Shown piece by piece: positions 1-7,462 of a stretch of DNA of 19,429 nt. The position numbers and the translations under genes were made by a program. Position 1 is the first letter of the stretch, and the number at the start of each line of letters is the position of its first letter. The notes under the pieces were generated by a model that made no database searches, was not told the DNA's origin, and saw only the letters and a list, made by a program, of their open reading frames with translations. The stretch lies in assembly GCA_012515725.1 (NCBI GenBank), contig JAAYXU010000111.1, positions 1 to 19,429 on the forward strand, written 5' to 3'. The stretch comes from Clostridiales bacterium. GTDB taxonomy: Bacteria; Bacillota; Clostridia; Christensenellales; UMGS416.

Positions 1-212
1 AGAAAATTAGAAAACTTTCTTGGTATCTCTGATTCATTACCTCCACCGTGCCGAATATCGTCAAGAGATATTGAGAACATCTCTAGAGCGGAAATGATAT
101 CTTTATATTCATCCCTGTATGCTTGAGCCAAAATTTCTACTGCATGATTAAGGTTGTACAACTCATATTTTTCTCTGATTGTATTGGGTAAAAGGTTTAT
201 CCAATCACTCAT
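1..212 (-). CDS. N-terminal part of a BglII/BstYI-like type II restriction endonuclease (partial)
   Basis: About 70 residues are visible before the gene runs off the left edge. The pattern is a charged start (LLPNTIREKYELY), a helix with NHAVEIL, then YKDIISALEMF and DIRHGGGNESEIPRKF. From memory, this order (IRE.YE, HA..IL, DI..L..F, GGN.S.I) is typical of the N-terminus of BglII/BstYI-family restriction endonucleases; the catalytic part lies outside the window. I chose the ATG at 212 because GGAAAGG (222-228) lies nine bases upstream; in-frame ATGs at 221 and 230 have poorer sites. The visible part is AT-rich (about 38% GC in the first 60 bases), unlike the GC-rich genes to its right, which suggests acquisition by transfer. 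No methyltransferase is visible; it could lie to the left. The family call rests on remembered patterns, not a search. Confidence 0.55.
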   Translation of the reverse strand, partial: MSDWINLLPNTIREKYELYNLNHAVEILAQAYRDEYKDIISALEMFSISLDDIRHGGGNESEIPRKFSNF

Positions 213-293
213 TCCGAACATCCTTTCCATTTTCTATCATCTGTTGTGTTATAAAAGCATGGCTCCCTTCCACTCACCGACAATAATAGTTAT

Positions 294-322
294 ATTATAC
301 GTTATTACAGGGAATCCTGCAA
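294..322 (-). promoter_or_regulatory. Promoter candidate for the left-edge gene
   Basis: On the minus strand TTGCAG (322-317) is separated by 17 bases from a perfect TATAAT (299-294). The -35 box matches consensus only in TTG, but the spacing is ideal. Transcription would start near 287, leaving a leader of about 75 bases before the ATG at 212. Confidence 0.45.
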
Positions 323-342
323 AGCATTACGAAAGACAGATT

Positions 343-358
343 ACCCGCACACGCGGGC
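343..358 (-). terminator. Weak hairpin after feoB
   Basis: CCCGC-GTGT-GCGGG forms a five-base-pair GC stem with a tetraloop (344-357), extended by one G-U pair. It lies 14 bases past the feoB stop, reading on the minus strand. The bases after it (TAATCTGTCTTT) are only moderately T-rich, so this is at best a weak terminator between feoB and the downstream gene. Confidence 0.35.
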
Positions 359-371
359 ATATCAGATCCCC

Positions 372-2516
372 TCACACCAGCCCCAGCAGCCGCGCGGCGC
401 TGGCTACGGCAAAGCATACGGCGATACCAACAAGGGTGGGCACAAGAAAAGAAATGATCGTCCACTTGGCGCTTCGGGTCTCCTTGCCGATCGTCCAGCA
501 TGTGGTGCCGCAGGGCCAGTGCATGAGCGAAAAAAGTATCGCGCATACAGCCGTCAGCCAGGTCCATCCGTTTTCGACGAGCAGCGAACGCAGCGCATTT
601 AATGAGCCTAGTTCCAGCATGCTTCCGGCGGCGGTGTAGCTCATGATGATGATGGGAACCACGATTTCGTTGGCGGGAAACCCGAGTATGAACGCCATGA
701 GTATATATCCGTCCAGCCCGATCATTCGGGCGAAGGGGTCGAGGGACCCTGCGGCTATGCGAAGCAGACTGCTGCCCGCCACATGGATATTGGCCATGGC
801 CCATATGATAAGACCGGCGGGAGCGGCCACCATCACGGCTCTGCCCAGCACAAAGAGAGTCCGATCAAAAAGGGAGCGCACGACTACACGGCATACCTGC
901 GGCTTCCGATAGGACGGCAGTTCCAGAGCAAAGGAGGACGGCAGCCCCCTGAGTATGGTTCGGGAGAGGAACCGGGACACAAGCAGCGTCGCGGCAACCC
1001 CCAGCACGATGACTCCCGTCAGCATGAGCGTAGAAACCGCCGACTGGGCGGCGCCCGCGGCGTATGCCGTAAAAAACATCGCGATAATGGCGATCAGGGT
1101 CGGGAAACGGCCGTTGCAGGGGACAAAGTTGTTTGTAATGATCGCGATCAGCCTCTCCCGGGGCGAATCGATGATGCGGCAGCCGATGACCCCGGCGGCG
1201 TTGCAGCCAAAGCCCATGCACATCGTGAGCGCCTGCTTTCCATGCGCGCAGGCTTTCTGAAAGAATTTGTCCAGGTTAAACGCGATCCGGGGCAGGTAAC
1301 CCAGATCCTCTAGCAGCGTAAAGAGAGGAAAGAAAATAGCCATTGGCGGTAGCATCACCGACACGACCCATGCGACAGTGCGGTACACGCCGGTTACGAG
1401 CATTCCATGCAGCCAGTCCGGAGCGCCGAGCCGGACAAACAAGCCGCTAAGGTGATCCTCGATACGAAAAAGACCATTAGCCAGCAATTCGGACGGATAA
1501 TTCGCGCCGGTAATCGTAATCCACAGCACCAAACCGAGCAGCAGAACCATGATGGGAATCCCAAACGCCCTGGAGGTCAGCGCCCGGTCTATGCGTCGGT
1601 CGGTCTCGTTGTATTTCTGGTCGCCAAATGTAACGGTCTTCTCGCTGATTTCCTCGGCAGTCTTCACGATCCGGGACACGAGAGCGTCTCTGAACCGGGT
1701 TTTATCAAGTCCCGCCTGCCCGAGTATCGCCCGGGCCTCATGCATCGCGCGGACGACAGCTTCGTCCTCCAGCAGACGAAATCCCAGGTGTTCCTCGACG
1801 GCCTTCAGCAGCGCGTCGTCGGCGTCCAGCAGGCGAAGCGCCGTCCAGCGGCTGCTGAGCCGGTCGCCCAGCCGATTCCTGAGCGGCGGCTCCAGCAGCG
1901 CGACGGCCTTCTCGATGGGCTCTTCGTAGCTAACCCGCAGGGCGGTGTGCATGAAGCTCCCGGCGCAGACTCCCTGAACGGCGTCCATGAGCGCGCCAAG
2001 CCCCTGATTGCTCCGCGCGTTTGTGCCAATCACCGGGACGCCCAGTATCGCGGATAGTTTTTTAATATCTATTGTGATTTTTTTGCGCCGAGCCTCGTCG
2101 ATGAGATTGACGCACACCACCGCTCGGCTTGTGAGCTCCAGCGTCTGAAGCACCAGATTGAGGTTTCGCTCGAGACACGTGGCGTCGGCCACGATGACGA
2201 TGGCGTCGGGGCCTCCAAAGCATATATAATCCCGCGCGATCTCCTCCTCCACGGAGTTTGCCATCAGCGAATATGTTCCCGGCAGATCGACGAGCAGGAA
2301 ATCCTTCTTATCATGGCGGCATTTGCCGCGAGCGTTCGCGACCGTTTTCCCCGGCCAGTTTCCCGTATGCTGCCGGAGCCCTGTGAGGCTATTGAACACT
2401 GTACTTTTTCCCACATTGGGGTTGCCGCCCAGCGCTACCACGTAATCCCCCGCCGCCCGTTTGGCGTTTTGCTCCCCGTGAACCACTTCACCCGCTGTCC
2501 GACCGCCAAGTCCCAT
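372..2516 (-). CDS. feoB: Ferrous iron transporter FeoB (GTPase-permease)
   Basis: This 714-residue protein imports Fe2+ across the cytoplasmic membrane. The N-terminal G domain shows G1 GGNPNVGKST (about residues 31-40), the G2-region motif GNWPGKT, G3 DLPGTYSL (77-84) and G4 NLID (137-140), followed by a helical linker. The C-terminal half is a multi-span permease carrying the Gate region with the cysteine motif MCMGFGCNAAGV and a second conserved cysteine in NNFVPCNGRFP. A GTG at 2528 would add four residues, but the GGGAG overlaps that codon. I prefer the ATG at 2516, with GGGAG (2532-2528) 11 bases upstream. FeoA is encoded immediately before it in the same operon. The cysteine-containing Gate differs from the GCSVPAI form of the enterobacterial protein and looks like a Clostridia-type FeoB. 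Length is normal. Confidence 0.96.
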   Translation of the reverse strand: MGLGGRTAGEVVHGEQNAKRAAGDYVVALGGNPNVGKSTVFNSLTGLRQHTGNWPGKTVANARGKCRHDKKDFLLVDLPGTYSLMANSVEEEIARDYICFGGPDAIVIVADATCLERNLNLVLQTLELTSRAVVCVNLIDEARRKKITIDIKKLSAILGVPVIGTNARSNQGLGALMDAVQGVCAGSFMHTALRVSYEEPIEKAVALLEPPLRNRLGDRLSSRWTALRLLDADDALLKAVEEHLGFRLLEDEAVVRAMHEARAILGQAGLDKTRFRDALVSRIVKTAEEISEKTVTFGDQKYNETDRRIDRALTSRAFGIPIMVLLLGLVLWITITGANYPSELLANGLFRIEDHLSGLFVRLGAPDWLHGMLVTGVYRTVAWVVSVMLPPMAIFFPLFTLLEDLGYLPRIAFNLDKFFQKACAHGKQALTMCMGFGCNAAGVIGCRIIDSPRERLIAIITNNFVPCNGRFPTLIAIIAMFFTAYAAGAAQSAVSTLMLTGVIVLGVAATLLVSRFLSRTILRGLPSSFALELPSYRKPQVCRVVVRSLFDRTLFVLGRAVMVAAPAGLIIWAMANIHVAGSSLLRIAAGSLDPFARMIGLDGYILMAFILGFPANEIVVPIIIMSYTAAGSMLELGSLNALRSLLVENGWTWLTAVCAILFSLMHWPCGTTCWTIGKETRSAKWTIISFLVPTLVGIAVCFAVASAARLLGLV

Positions 2517-2535
2517 ATTTGCATTCACTCCCGAT

Positions 2536-2796
2536 TCACCGGCTGCCGATCTCTACCATGATCTTGTTTGCCACTTCGCTTCGCAGAGCGATTACCGCGC
2601 CGCGGAACCGATAGGCGGTCGGATCGCCCGAGGGGCTTTTGAGCAGAGCCTCCACATCGGTGTCCAGTATGAGGCCCAGGTCAAGCAGCCGCCGCCTTAC
2701 GCTGCCATCGGATACCAGCATCTTTACCTTCGCCCTGACGCCAACGGGCACCGTGTCGAGCGGAGCCAAATTGGGTATGCCGCAGAGTTCCTCCAT
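2536..2796 (-). CDS. feoA: FeoA, SH3-like partner of FeoB
   Basis: A small cytoplasmic beta-barrel protein of 86 residues, the usual size for FeoA, thought to assist FeoB in iron uptake. The sequence has the family pattern: PLDTVPVGVRAKVKML, a central RRRLLDLGLILDTDVE turn (normally RL.dLGl..G), and a closing RGAVIALRSEVANKIMVE in which the usual G..iaLr..eA..I is recognisable. The start at 2796 is supported by GGGAG nine bases upstream. Its stop is only a few bases before feoB, so the two are almost certainly co-transcribed. No clear Fur box was seen upstream. Confidence 0.9.
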   Translation of the reverse strand: MEELCGIPNLAPLDTVPVGVRAKVKMLVSDGSVRRRLLDLGLILDTDVEALLKSPSGDPTAYRFRGAVIALRSEVANKIMVEIGSR

Positions 2797-2827
2797 CGTT
2801 ACCAGCTCCCTTCCGCAGCGAAAGCGG

Positions 2828-2856
2828 AGAGTAGATATCCCTACACCTTATGTGAA
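2828..2856 (-). promoter_or_regulatory. Candidate feoAB promoter
   Basis: On the minus strand TTCACA (2856-2851, five of six consensus bases) and TACTCT (2833-2828, three of six) are separated by 17 bases, about 30 bases ahead of the feoA start. The -10 box is weak. The rest of the 284-base gap between feoA and the next operon (2797-3080) holds no gene I can support. Confidence 0.3.
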
Positions 2857-2999
2857 CCCGATTGAAGGGGTTCCGAGCATCCCAGGCCGTCAGAATAGCA
2901 TTCAGGAAAGGATCGATGGCGTCTTTCCAGGCCGAGGTGATCGGTGCGGCCGGGCGATCCCTTCCCCGCGCGGTTTATTAAAAACCACCCTCCTCAAGG

Positions 3000-3028
3000 T
3001 TGACTTTGCTGGGTATCATTATTAAAAT
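3000..3028 (+). promoter_or_regulatory. Sigma-A promoter of the aldehyde dehydrogenase/dehydrogenase-complex operon
   Basis: TTGACT (3000-3005) and TAAAAT (3023-3028) are separated by exactly 17 bases, each box one base away from consensus. Transcription would start near 3035, inside the palindromic operator candidate, about 45 bases ahead of the first gene. Confidence 0.7.
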
Positions 3029-3031
3029 ATA

Positions 3032-3056
3032 AATTGGTCATACCATATTACCAATT
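3032..3056 (+). promoter_or_regulatory. Palindromic operator candidate at the operon transcription start
   Basis: AATTGGT (3032-3038) and ACCAATT (3050-3056) form a perfect seven-base inverted repeat with an 11-base spacer. Nested inside is TGGT-CAT-ACCA (3035-3045), which fits the T.GT-N3-AC.A pattern bound by FadR/FCD-type GntR regulators. The site covers the predicted transcription start, so a bound protein would be expected to repress. No regulator gene is present in the window. Confidence 0.5.
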
Positions 3057-3080
3057 CATACAGCATGGGGAGGTACTCAT

Positions 3081-4445
3081 ATGGAAAGCGCGTCGATGAT
3101 CGAGGAAATGGTGGCCAGGTCGCGGGCCGCGCAGCGGGCCATCGAGAGCTGGACACAGAGGCAGGCTGACGCGGCGGTACGGGCTGTAGCCAAAGCCGTA
3201 TACGACAACGCCGAGCCGCTGGCCCGCATGGCAGTCGACGAGACCCGCATGGGCGTATACGAGCACAAGGTCGCCAAAAACAGGGGTAAGGCCCGCATCA
3301 TCTGGATGAGCCTGAAGAACAGACAGTCGGTCGGCGTACTCAGCCGCGATCCCGTCACCGGCGTGACCGAGGTGGCAAAGCCGATGGGTGTTGTGGCGGC
3401 GGTGACGCCCTGCACGAACCCTATCGTGACGCCGATGTGCAACGCAATGTTCGCTTTGAAGTGCCGCAACAGCATCATCATCGCGCCCCATCCGCGGGCG
3501 AAGGCGTGCGCAAGGGCGGTAGTCGATCTCTTTAACAAAGCCCTCGCCGGGCTGGGTGCGCCCGAGCATCTCATCGAGGTGATCGACGAGCCCACGGTGG
3601 AGCTAACAAACCTGCTCATGAAGTCCGCCGACGTGGTCATCGCGACGGGCGGCATGGGGATGGTAAGGGCCGCTTATTCGAGCGGAAAGCCATCGTTCGG
3701 CGTGGGCGCGGGCAACGTGCAGTGCATCGTGGACCGGGGCATGGATCCCGCCGACGTAGCCGCCAAGGTCGTGGCTGGACGCATATTTGATAACGGGATC
3801 ATCTGCTCGGCAGAGCAGACGCTCATCGCTCACGAGGACGACTTTGCGGCGCTGCGGGCGGCCTTCGAGTCCGAGGGAACTGTTTTCGTGACCCGGGAGA
3901 ACGAGAAAAGCCGTCTGCGCGAGGCGATATTCCCCGGCGGCGTGGTGAACAAGCGACTGGTGGGCCAGCCCGTATCAGCCGTCGCGGACGCCGCGGGCAT
4001 CACGATTCCCGAAGGAACCCGGATGCTGCTCGCTATGGCCGACGGGCCGGGACGCGCGGATATCCTGTCGCGCGAGAAGATGTGCCCGGTCGTCGCGGGC
4101 TATACCTATAAGACATTTAAGGAGGCCGTGGACATCGCCGCGCTCAATCTCGAGGAGGAGGGCAAGGGCCACTCGGTCGCGATCCACTCGAACGACCGCG
4201 CCCGGCTCGGTTACGCCGCGGAGCGTCTGCCGGTCAGCCGCCTGCTGGTCAACCAAATCTGCGCGACGATGAACGGGGGCAGCTTCTTTAACGGCTTCAC
4301 CCCCACCACTACACTGGGCTGCAGCTCATGGGGCAACAACAGCATATCGGAAAACCTGGATTTCACGCACCTTATGAACATCACCCGGATCGGGGAGCAC
4401 AGGCCCGATAATCCCGTGCCCTCCGACGAGGAGATCTGGGCATAG
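3081..4445 (+). CDS. CoA-acylating aldehyde dehydrogenase (succinate-semialdehyde/sulfoacetaldehyde/acetaldehyde type)
   Basis: A 454-residue NAD(P)-dependent enzyme predicted to oxidise an aldehyde to its acyl-CoA. Catalytic cysteine is Cys242 in DNGIICSAEQ; the nucleotide-binding region includes VVAAVTP and ATGGMGMVRAAYSSG (188-202). From memory it aligns end to end with the CoA-dependent succinate-semialdehyde dehydrogenase SucD of Clostridium kluyveri (453 residues), sharing NPIVTPMCNAM, NGFTPTTTLG and a terminal EEIW. Sulfoacetaldehyde and acetaldehyde dehydrogenases are close relatives, so the substrate is not fixed by sequence. The start has GGGGAGG seven bases upstream. It is the first gene of the operon, 15 bases before an acyl-CoA ligase that could use its product. 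Context with an acetoin-dehydrogenase-like complex favours acetaldehyde; similarity favours a larger or charged aldehyde. Confidence 0.88.
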   Translation: MESASMIEEMVARSRAAQRAIESWTQRQADAAVRAVAKAVYDNAEPLARMAVDETRMGVYEHKVAKNRGKARIIWMSLKNRQSVGVLSRDPVTGVTEVAKPMGVVAAVTPCTNPIVTPMCNAMFALKCRNSIIIAPHPRAKACARAVVDLFNKALAGLGAPEHLIEVIDEPTVELTNLLMKSADVVIATGGMGMVRAAYSSGKPSFGVGAGNVQCIVDRGMDPADVAAKVVAGRIFDNGIICSAEQTLIAHEDDFAALRAAFESEGTVFVTRENEKSRLREAIFPGGVVNKRLVGQPVSAVADAAGITIPEGTRMLLAMADGPGRADILSREKMCPVVAGYTYKTFKEAVDIAALNLEEEGKGHSVAIHSNDRARLGYAAERLPVSRLLVNQICATMNGGSFFNGFTPTTTLGCSSWGNNSISENLDFTHLMNITRIGEHRPDNPVPSDEEIWA

Positions 4446-4460
4446 AAGGAGGAGCGTCCA

Positions 4461-5606
4461 ATGGACCTCATGGAGTACAAGGCCAAGGAGCTTTTCACCG
4501 CCTGCGGCATCGACGCCGGACAGGGCGTTGTCATCCGCTCGCCCGCCGAGTTGGACGCGCTGATAGCCGATATTCCCTTTCCGGCGGTGGTTAAAGCACA
4601 GGTGCCGGTGGGCGGCCGCGGAAAGGCGGGCGGCATCGCCTTCGCCGCGAATACCGAGGAACTGCGCGAGCGCTGCGTGTCGATACTGGGCATGACGATC
4701 AGGGGCCACGTCGTGGACAGGGTTCTCATCACCGGGCGGGTCGAGTGTGCGGCCGAATGGTATCTGTCGATACTGCTGGATCGGACAGCCAAGCGCCCGG
4801 TCACGATATTCAGTCCCGAGGGCGGCGTCGATATCGAGCAGACCGCGCGCACCGCGCCTGAACGGGTCGCGCGGCTCGCTATCGATCCGCTGCTGGGAGT
4901 GCGCGACTACCACGCGCGGTATCTGCTTACTAGCACCGGCGCGCACGGCGATCCGGCGGCGCTTCTGAGTGTGCTGCGCCGCCTTTACGACGTATTCATC
5001 CGGTACGACTGCACGCTTTGTGAGATCAATCCTCTGGCCGTGACGGCCGGGGGCAGTCTCATTGCGCTTGATGGAAAGATCACCGTCGATGATAACGCGC
5101 TCTTCCGGCAGCCCGAAGTCACCGCCTACCGCGACAGCCTTGCAGAGGATCCGTTCGTACTGGCGGCTCGCTCGTTCAACTTCCTCTACATACCGTGCGA
5201 CGCGGCCGGATCGGTCGCCGTCATGAGCAACGGCTCGGGCATGATCATGTCGTGCATCGACAGCCTGTCAGACAGGGGGCTGCGGGTGCGCGCGGCGCTG
5301 GATCTGGGCGGCGGCGCGACCGCCGACCGGATCGCCCGCGGGGTGTCGCTGCTCCTGGACGACGAGCGGACCCGGGCGCTTTTCATCAACATATTCGGGG
5401 GCATCACACGGTGCGACGAGGTCGCCCGGGGCGTTGCGGGGGCGCTTGCCAAAAGGCCCGGCGACGGGCGGCCGGTTATCGTCCGCTTCGAGGGAACCAA
5501 CAAGCGGGAGGGCGTCGCGATACTCGGGGAGATCCCCGGCGTTCGGTACGTCGAGGGGCTGTCCCAGGGCGTGGACGCGCTCTGCGAGAGGAGGAGCGCG
5601 CTGTGA
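4461..5606 (+). CDS. ADP-forming acyl-CoA ligase, beta subunit (SucC-like)
   Basis: A 381-residue homologue of succinyl-CoA synthetase beta (388 in E. coli). The ATP-grasp domain begins MDLMEYKAKELF and contains VGGRGKAGG (50-58), followed by EINPLAVT, LDGKITVDDNALFRQP and the C-terminal flavodoxin-like part with LDLGGGA, FINIFGGITRCDEVA and FEGTNK. It should bind ADP/ATP and, with the alpha subunit, convert an acyl-CoA to the free acid while making ATP. The start follows GGAGGAG by six to seven bases. Its final bases overlap the alpha-subunit start. It is not part of a TCA-cycle cluster but sits between an acylating aldehyde dehydrogenase and a 2-oxo-acid/acetoin dehydrogenase complex, so succinate need not be the substrate. 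Confidence 0.88.
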   Translation: MDLMEYKAKELFTACGIDAGQGVVIRSPAELDALIADIPFPAVVKAQVPVGGRGKAGGIAFAANTEELRERCVSILGMTIRGHVVDRVLITGRVECAAEWYLSILLDRTAKRPVTIFSPEGGVDIEQTARTAPERVARLAIDPLLGVRDYHARYLLTSTGAHGDPAALLSVLRRLYDVFIRYDCTLCEINPLAVTAGGSLIALDGKITVDDNALFRQPEVTAYRDSLAEDPFVLAARSFNFLYIPCDAAGSVAVMSNGSGMIMSCIDSLSDRGLRVRAALDLGGGATADRIARGVSLLLDDERTRALFINIFGGITRCDEVARGVAGALAKRPGDGRPVIVRFEGTNKREGVAILGEIPGVRYVEGLSQGVDALCERRSAL

Positions 5607-6472
5607 GCATACTGGTGGATGGCGGGACCCGTCTCATCGTGCAGGGCATTACCGGCCGGGAGGGCACGTTTCATACCGAGCAGATGCTGACCTACGGCAC
5701 GCGCGTCGTGGCTGGCGTCACGCCCGGCAAAGGCGGCATGTCGGTACACGGCGTGCCGGTATACGATACGGTCCGGGAGGCGGCCGAGGCGACCGGCGCG
5801 AACGCGTCGGTGGTGTTCGTGCCCGCACGCTTCACCGCGGCCGGTGCGTACGAGGCGATGGAGGCGGGCATTCCGCTCATCATGACGATCGCCGAGCATG
5901 TGCCGGTACACGACATGATGGGCGTCTATCATACCGCCCGGAGGCTGGGCGCGACCGTCATAGGCCCCAATTCATTCGGCGTCATATCCCCGGGCAGGGC
6001 TAAAGCCGGATTCATGGCGCACGCGATCTTCTCACCCGGGCCGGTGGGCATACTCTCACGCAGCGCGACGAACTGCTACGAAACCGTATACGCGATGACC
6101 CGGTCCGGCATCGGCCAATCCACCTGCGTGGGCGTGGGCGGCGACATGATACCGGGCTCGACGTTCGTCGATCTGCTGCCGCTCCTTGAGAGCGATCCCG
6201 AGACATCCGCTGTCGTGCTGATCGGCGAAATCGGCGGCGGCGAGGAGGAGCTGGCGGCGCGATACATCGTGGGCATGACAAAGAAGGTCGTCGCGCTCAT
6301 CGCGGGTAAGAACGCCCCGACCGGGCGCAGCATGGGCCACGCGGGCGCAATCGTATCGGCCGACGGGACCGGCAGCGCCGCGCGCAAGGAAGAGCTGCTG
6401 CGGGACGCCGGAGCGCTGATCGCCCAGAGCACCGAGGACATTCCCGGACTGCTGCGCGGTCTGGGGATTTAA
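5603..6472 (+). CDS. ADP-forming acyl-CoA ligase, alpha subunit (SucD-like, altered substrate motifs)
   Basis: 289 residues, the normal length for succinyl-CoA synthetase alpha. The CoA-binding Rossmann domain is intact (QGITGREGTFH, GVTPGKGG), as is the phosphohistidine motif MGHAGAI with His246. Two segments near the active site differ from the usual SucD form: GPNCPG is GPNSFG (122-127), replacing the conserved cysteine with serine, and SRSGTLTYE is SRSATNCYE. In the family these lie near where the carboxylic acid reacts, so I infer altered acid specificity. Translation begins at GTG 5603, which overlaps the beta-subunit stop in GTGA, with AGGAGG upstream; longer upstream frames are antisense-like artefacts. 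Acetate, a sulfonated acid or another short acid are all possible substrates. Confidence 0.87.
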   Translation: MSILVDGGTRLIVQGITGREGTFHTEQMLTYGTRVVAGVTPGKGGMSVHGVPVYDTVREAAEATGANASVVFVPARFTAAGAYEAMEAGIPLIMTIAEHVPVHDMMGVYHTARRLGATVIGPNSFGVISPGRAKAGFMAHAIFSPGPVGILSRSATNCYETVYAMTRSGIGQSTCVGVGGDMIPGSTFVDLLPLLESDPETSAVVLIGEIGGGEEELAARYIVGMTKKVVALIAGKNAPTGRSMGHAGAIVSADGTGSAARKEELLRDAGALIAQSTEDIPGLLRGLGI

Positions 6473-6487
6473 GGAGGGAGTTAAGGG

Positions 6488-7462
6488 ATGAGCATGGATG
6501 AACGGCTGGTCGATATCTACCGCATGATGAACATCATTCGCAAGTTCGAGGAGCACGCATACGAGCTTTTTGGCCGTAATCTGCTGCGTGGCTCGGTACA
6601 CCTCTACGCAGGTCAGGAGGCCGTCGCGGCCTCGGTCTGCGCGCTGCTTGACGACGACGACTACATCACCAGCAACCACCGCGGCCACGGGCACTGCCTG
6701 GCCAAGGGTTCGGACCCACGCTACGCGATGGCGGAGCTCATGGGCAAGGAGACGGGCTTTTGCAAGGGAAGGGGCGGTTCTATGCACATCGCGGACTTCG
6801 GCAAGGGCAACCTGGGCGCCAACGCCATCGTGGGCGGCGGGATACCGATCGCGACGGGCGCGGCGCTGTCGGCGAAGATGCGGGGAACCCGCCAGGTCTC
6901 CGTCGCGTTCTTCGGGGACGGCGCTTCGAACCAGGGCATATTCCATGAGTCGCTGAACCTTGCGGCGGTGTGGAAGCTGCCCGCGGTCTATGTGTGCGAA
7001 AATAACGGCTTTGGCATATCGGTTCCGGTGCGCGAGAGCACGTCTGTTCCCGACATCGCGGTACGCGCGGCGGCTTACGGCATCCCCGGCGAGGTGGTTG
7101 ACGGCAACGACGCGACCGCCGTGTACGCCGCCGCCCGGCGGGCCATCGAGCGGGCGCGCGCCGGAGAGGGACCAACTCTTCTTGAGTGCAAGACCTATCG
7201 GTGGTTCGGCCACTGGACAGGCGACCCGCAGGTGTACCGGACACGGGAGGAGGTAGAGGCGTGGAAGGAGAAATGCCCGATCAAACGGCTTCGCGCGGAG
7301 CTCCTTGCGCGCGGCCTGGCCTCCGCGGAGGCGCTTGACGAGCTGGAGGCCCGCGCCGAGCAGACGGTCGCCGAGGCGGTGGAGTTCGCGATATCGAGCC
7401 CCGAGCCCGACCCTGCGCGCGTGATGGACGACGTATTCTACGAGGGAGGGGCATCGCTGTGA
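6488..7462 (+). CDS. acoA: Thiamine-diphosphate-dependent dehydrogenase E1 alpha subunit (acetoin dehydrogenase type)
   Basis: 324 residues. It carries the E1-alpha hallmarks: HLYAGQEAVA (38-47), SNHRGHGH (62-69), FCKGRGGSMHI (91-101), GANAIVGGGIPIATGAA, and the TPP/Mg motif running from GDGASNQG (143-150) to CENN (170-173). The latter, with FHESLNLAAVWKLP, is the form seen in AcoA-type acetoin dehydrogenases, although some pyruvate dehydrogenases share it. With the beta subunit it would cleave the substrate using TPP and pass an acyl group to the E2 lipoyl arm. AGGAGG lies ten bases before the ATG. The stop overlaps the beta-subunit start. The gene symbol is given by analogy; the substrate is unproven. 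Confidence 0.85.
   Translation: MSMDERLVDIYRMMNIIRKFEEHAYELFGRNLLRGSVHLYAGQEAVAASVCALLDDDDYITSNHRGHGHCLAKGSDPRYAMAELMGKETGFCKGRGGSMHIADFGKGNLGANAIVGGGIPIATGAALSAKMRGTRQVSVAFFGDGASNQGIFHESLNLAAVWKLPAVYVCENNGFGISVPVRESTSVPDIAVRAAAYGIPGEVVDGNDATAVYAAARRAIERARAGEGPTLLECKTYRWFGHWTGDPQVYRTREEVEAWKEKCPIKRLRAELLARGLASAEALDELEARAEQTVAEAVEFAISSPEPDPARVMDDVFYEGGASL

Noticed and set aside
154..639. Plus-strand open frame of 161 codons across the left-edge gene start and the feoB end
   Set aside because: It overlaps both genes antisense, changes composition midway and has no recognisable product.
2973..2987. Small AT hairpin GGTTT...AAACC before the operon promoter
   Set aside because: Only about five weak pairs and upstream of the -35 box; not convincing as a terminator or operator.
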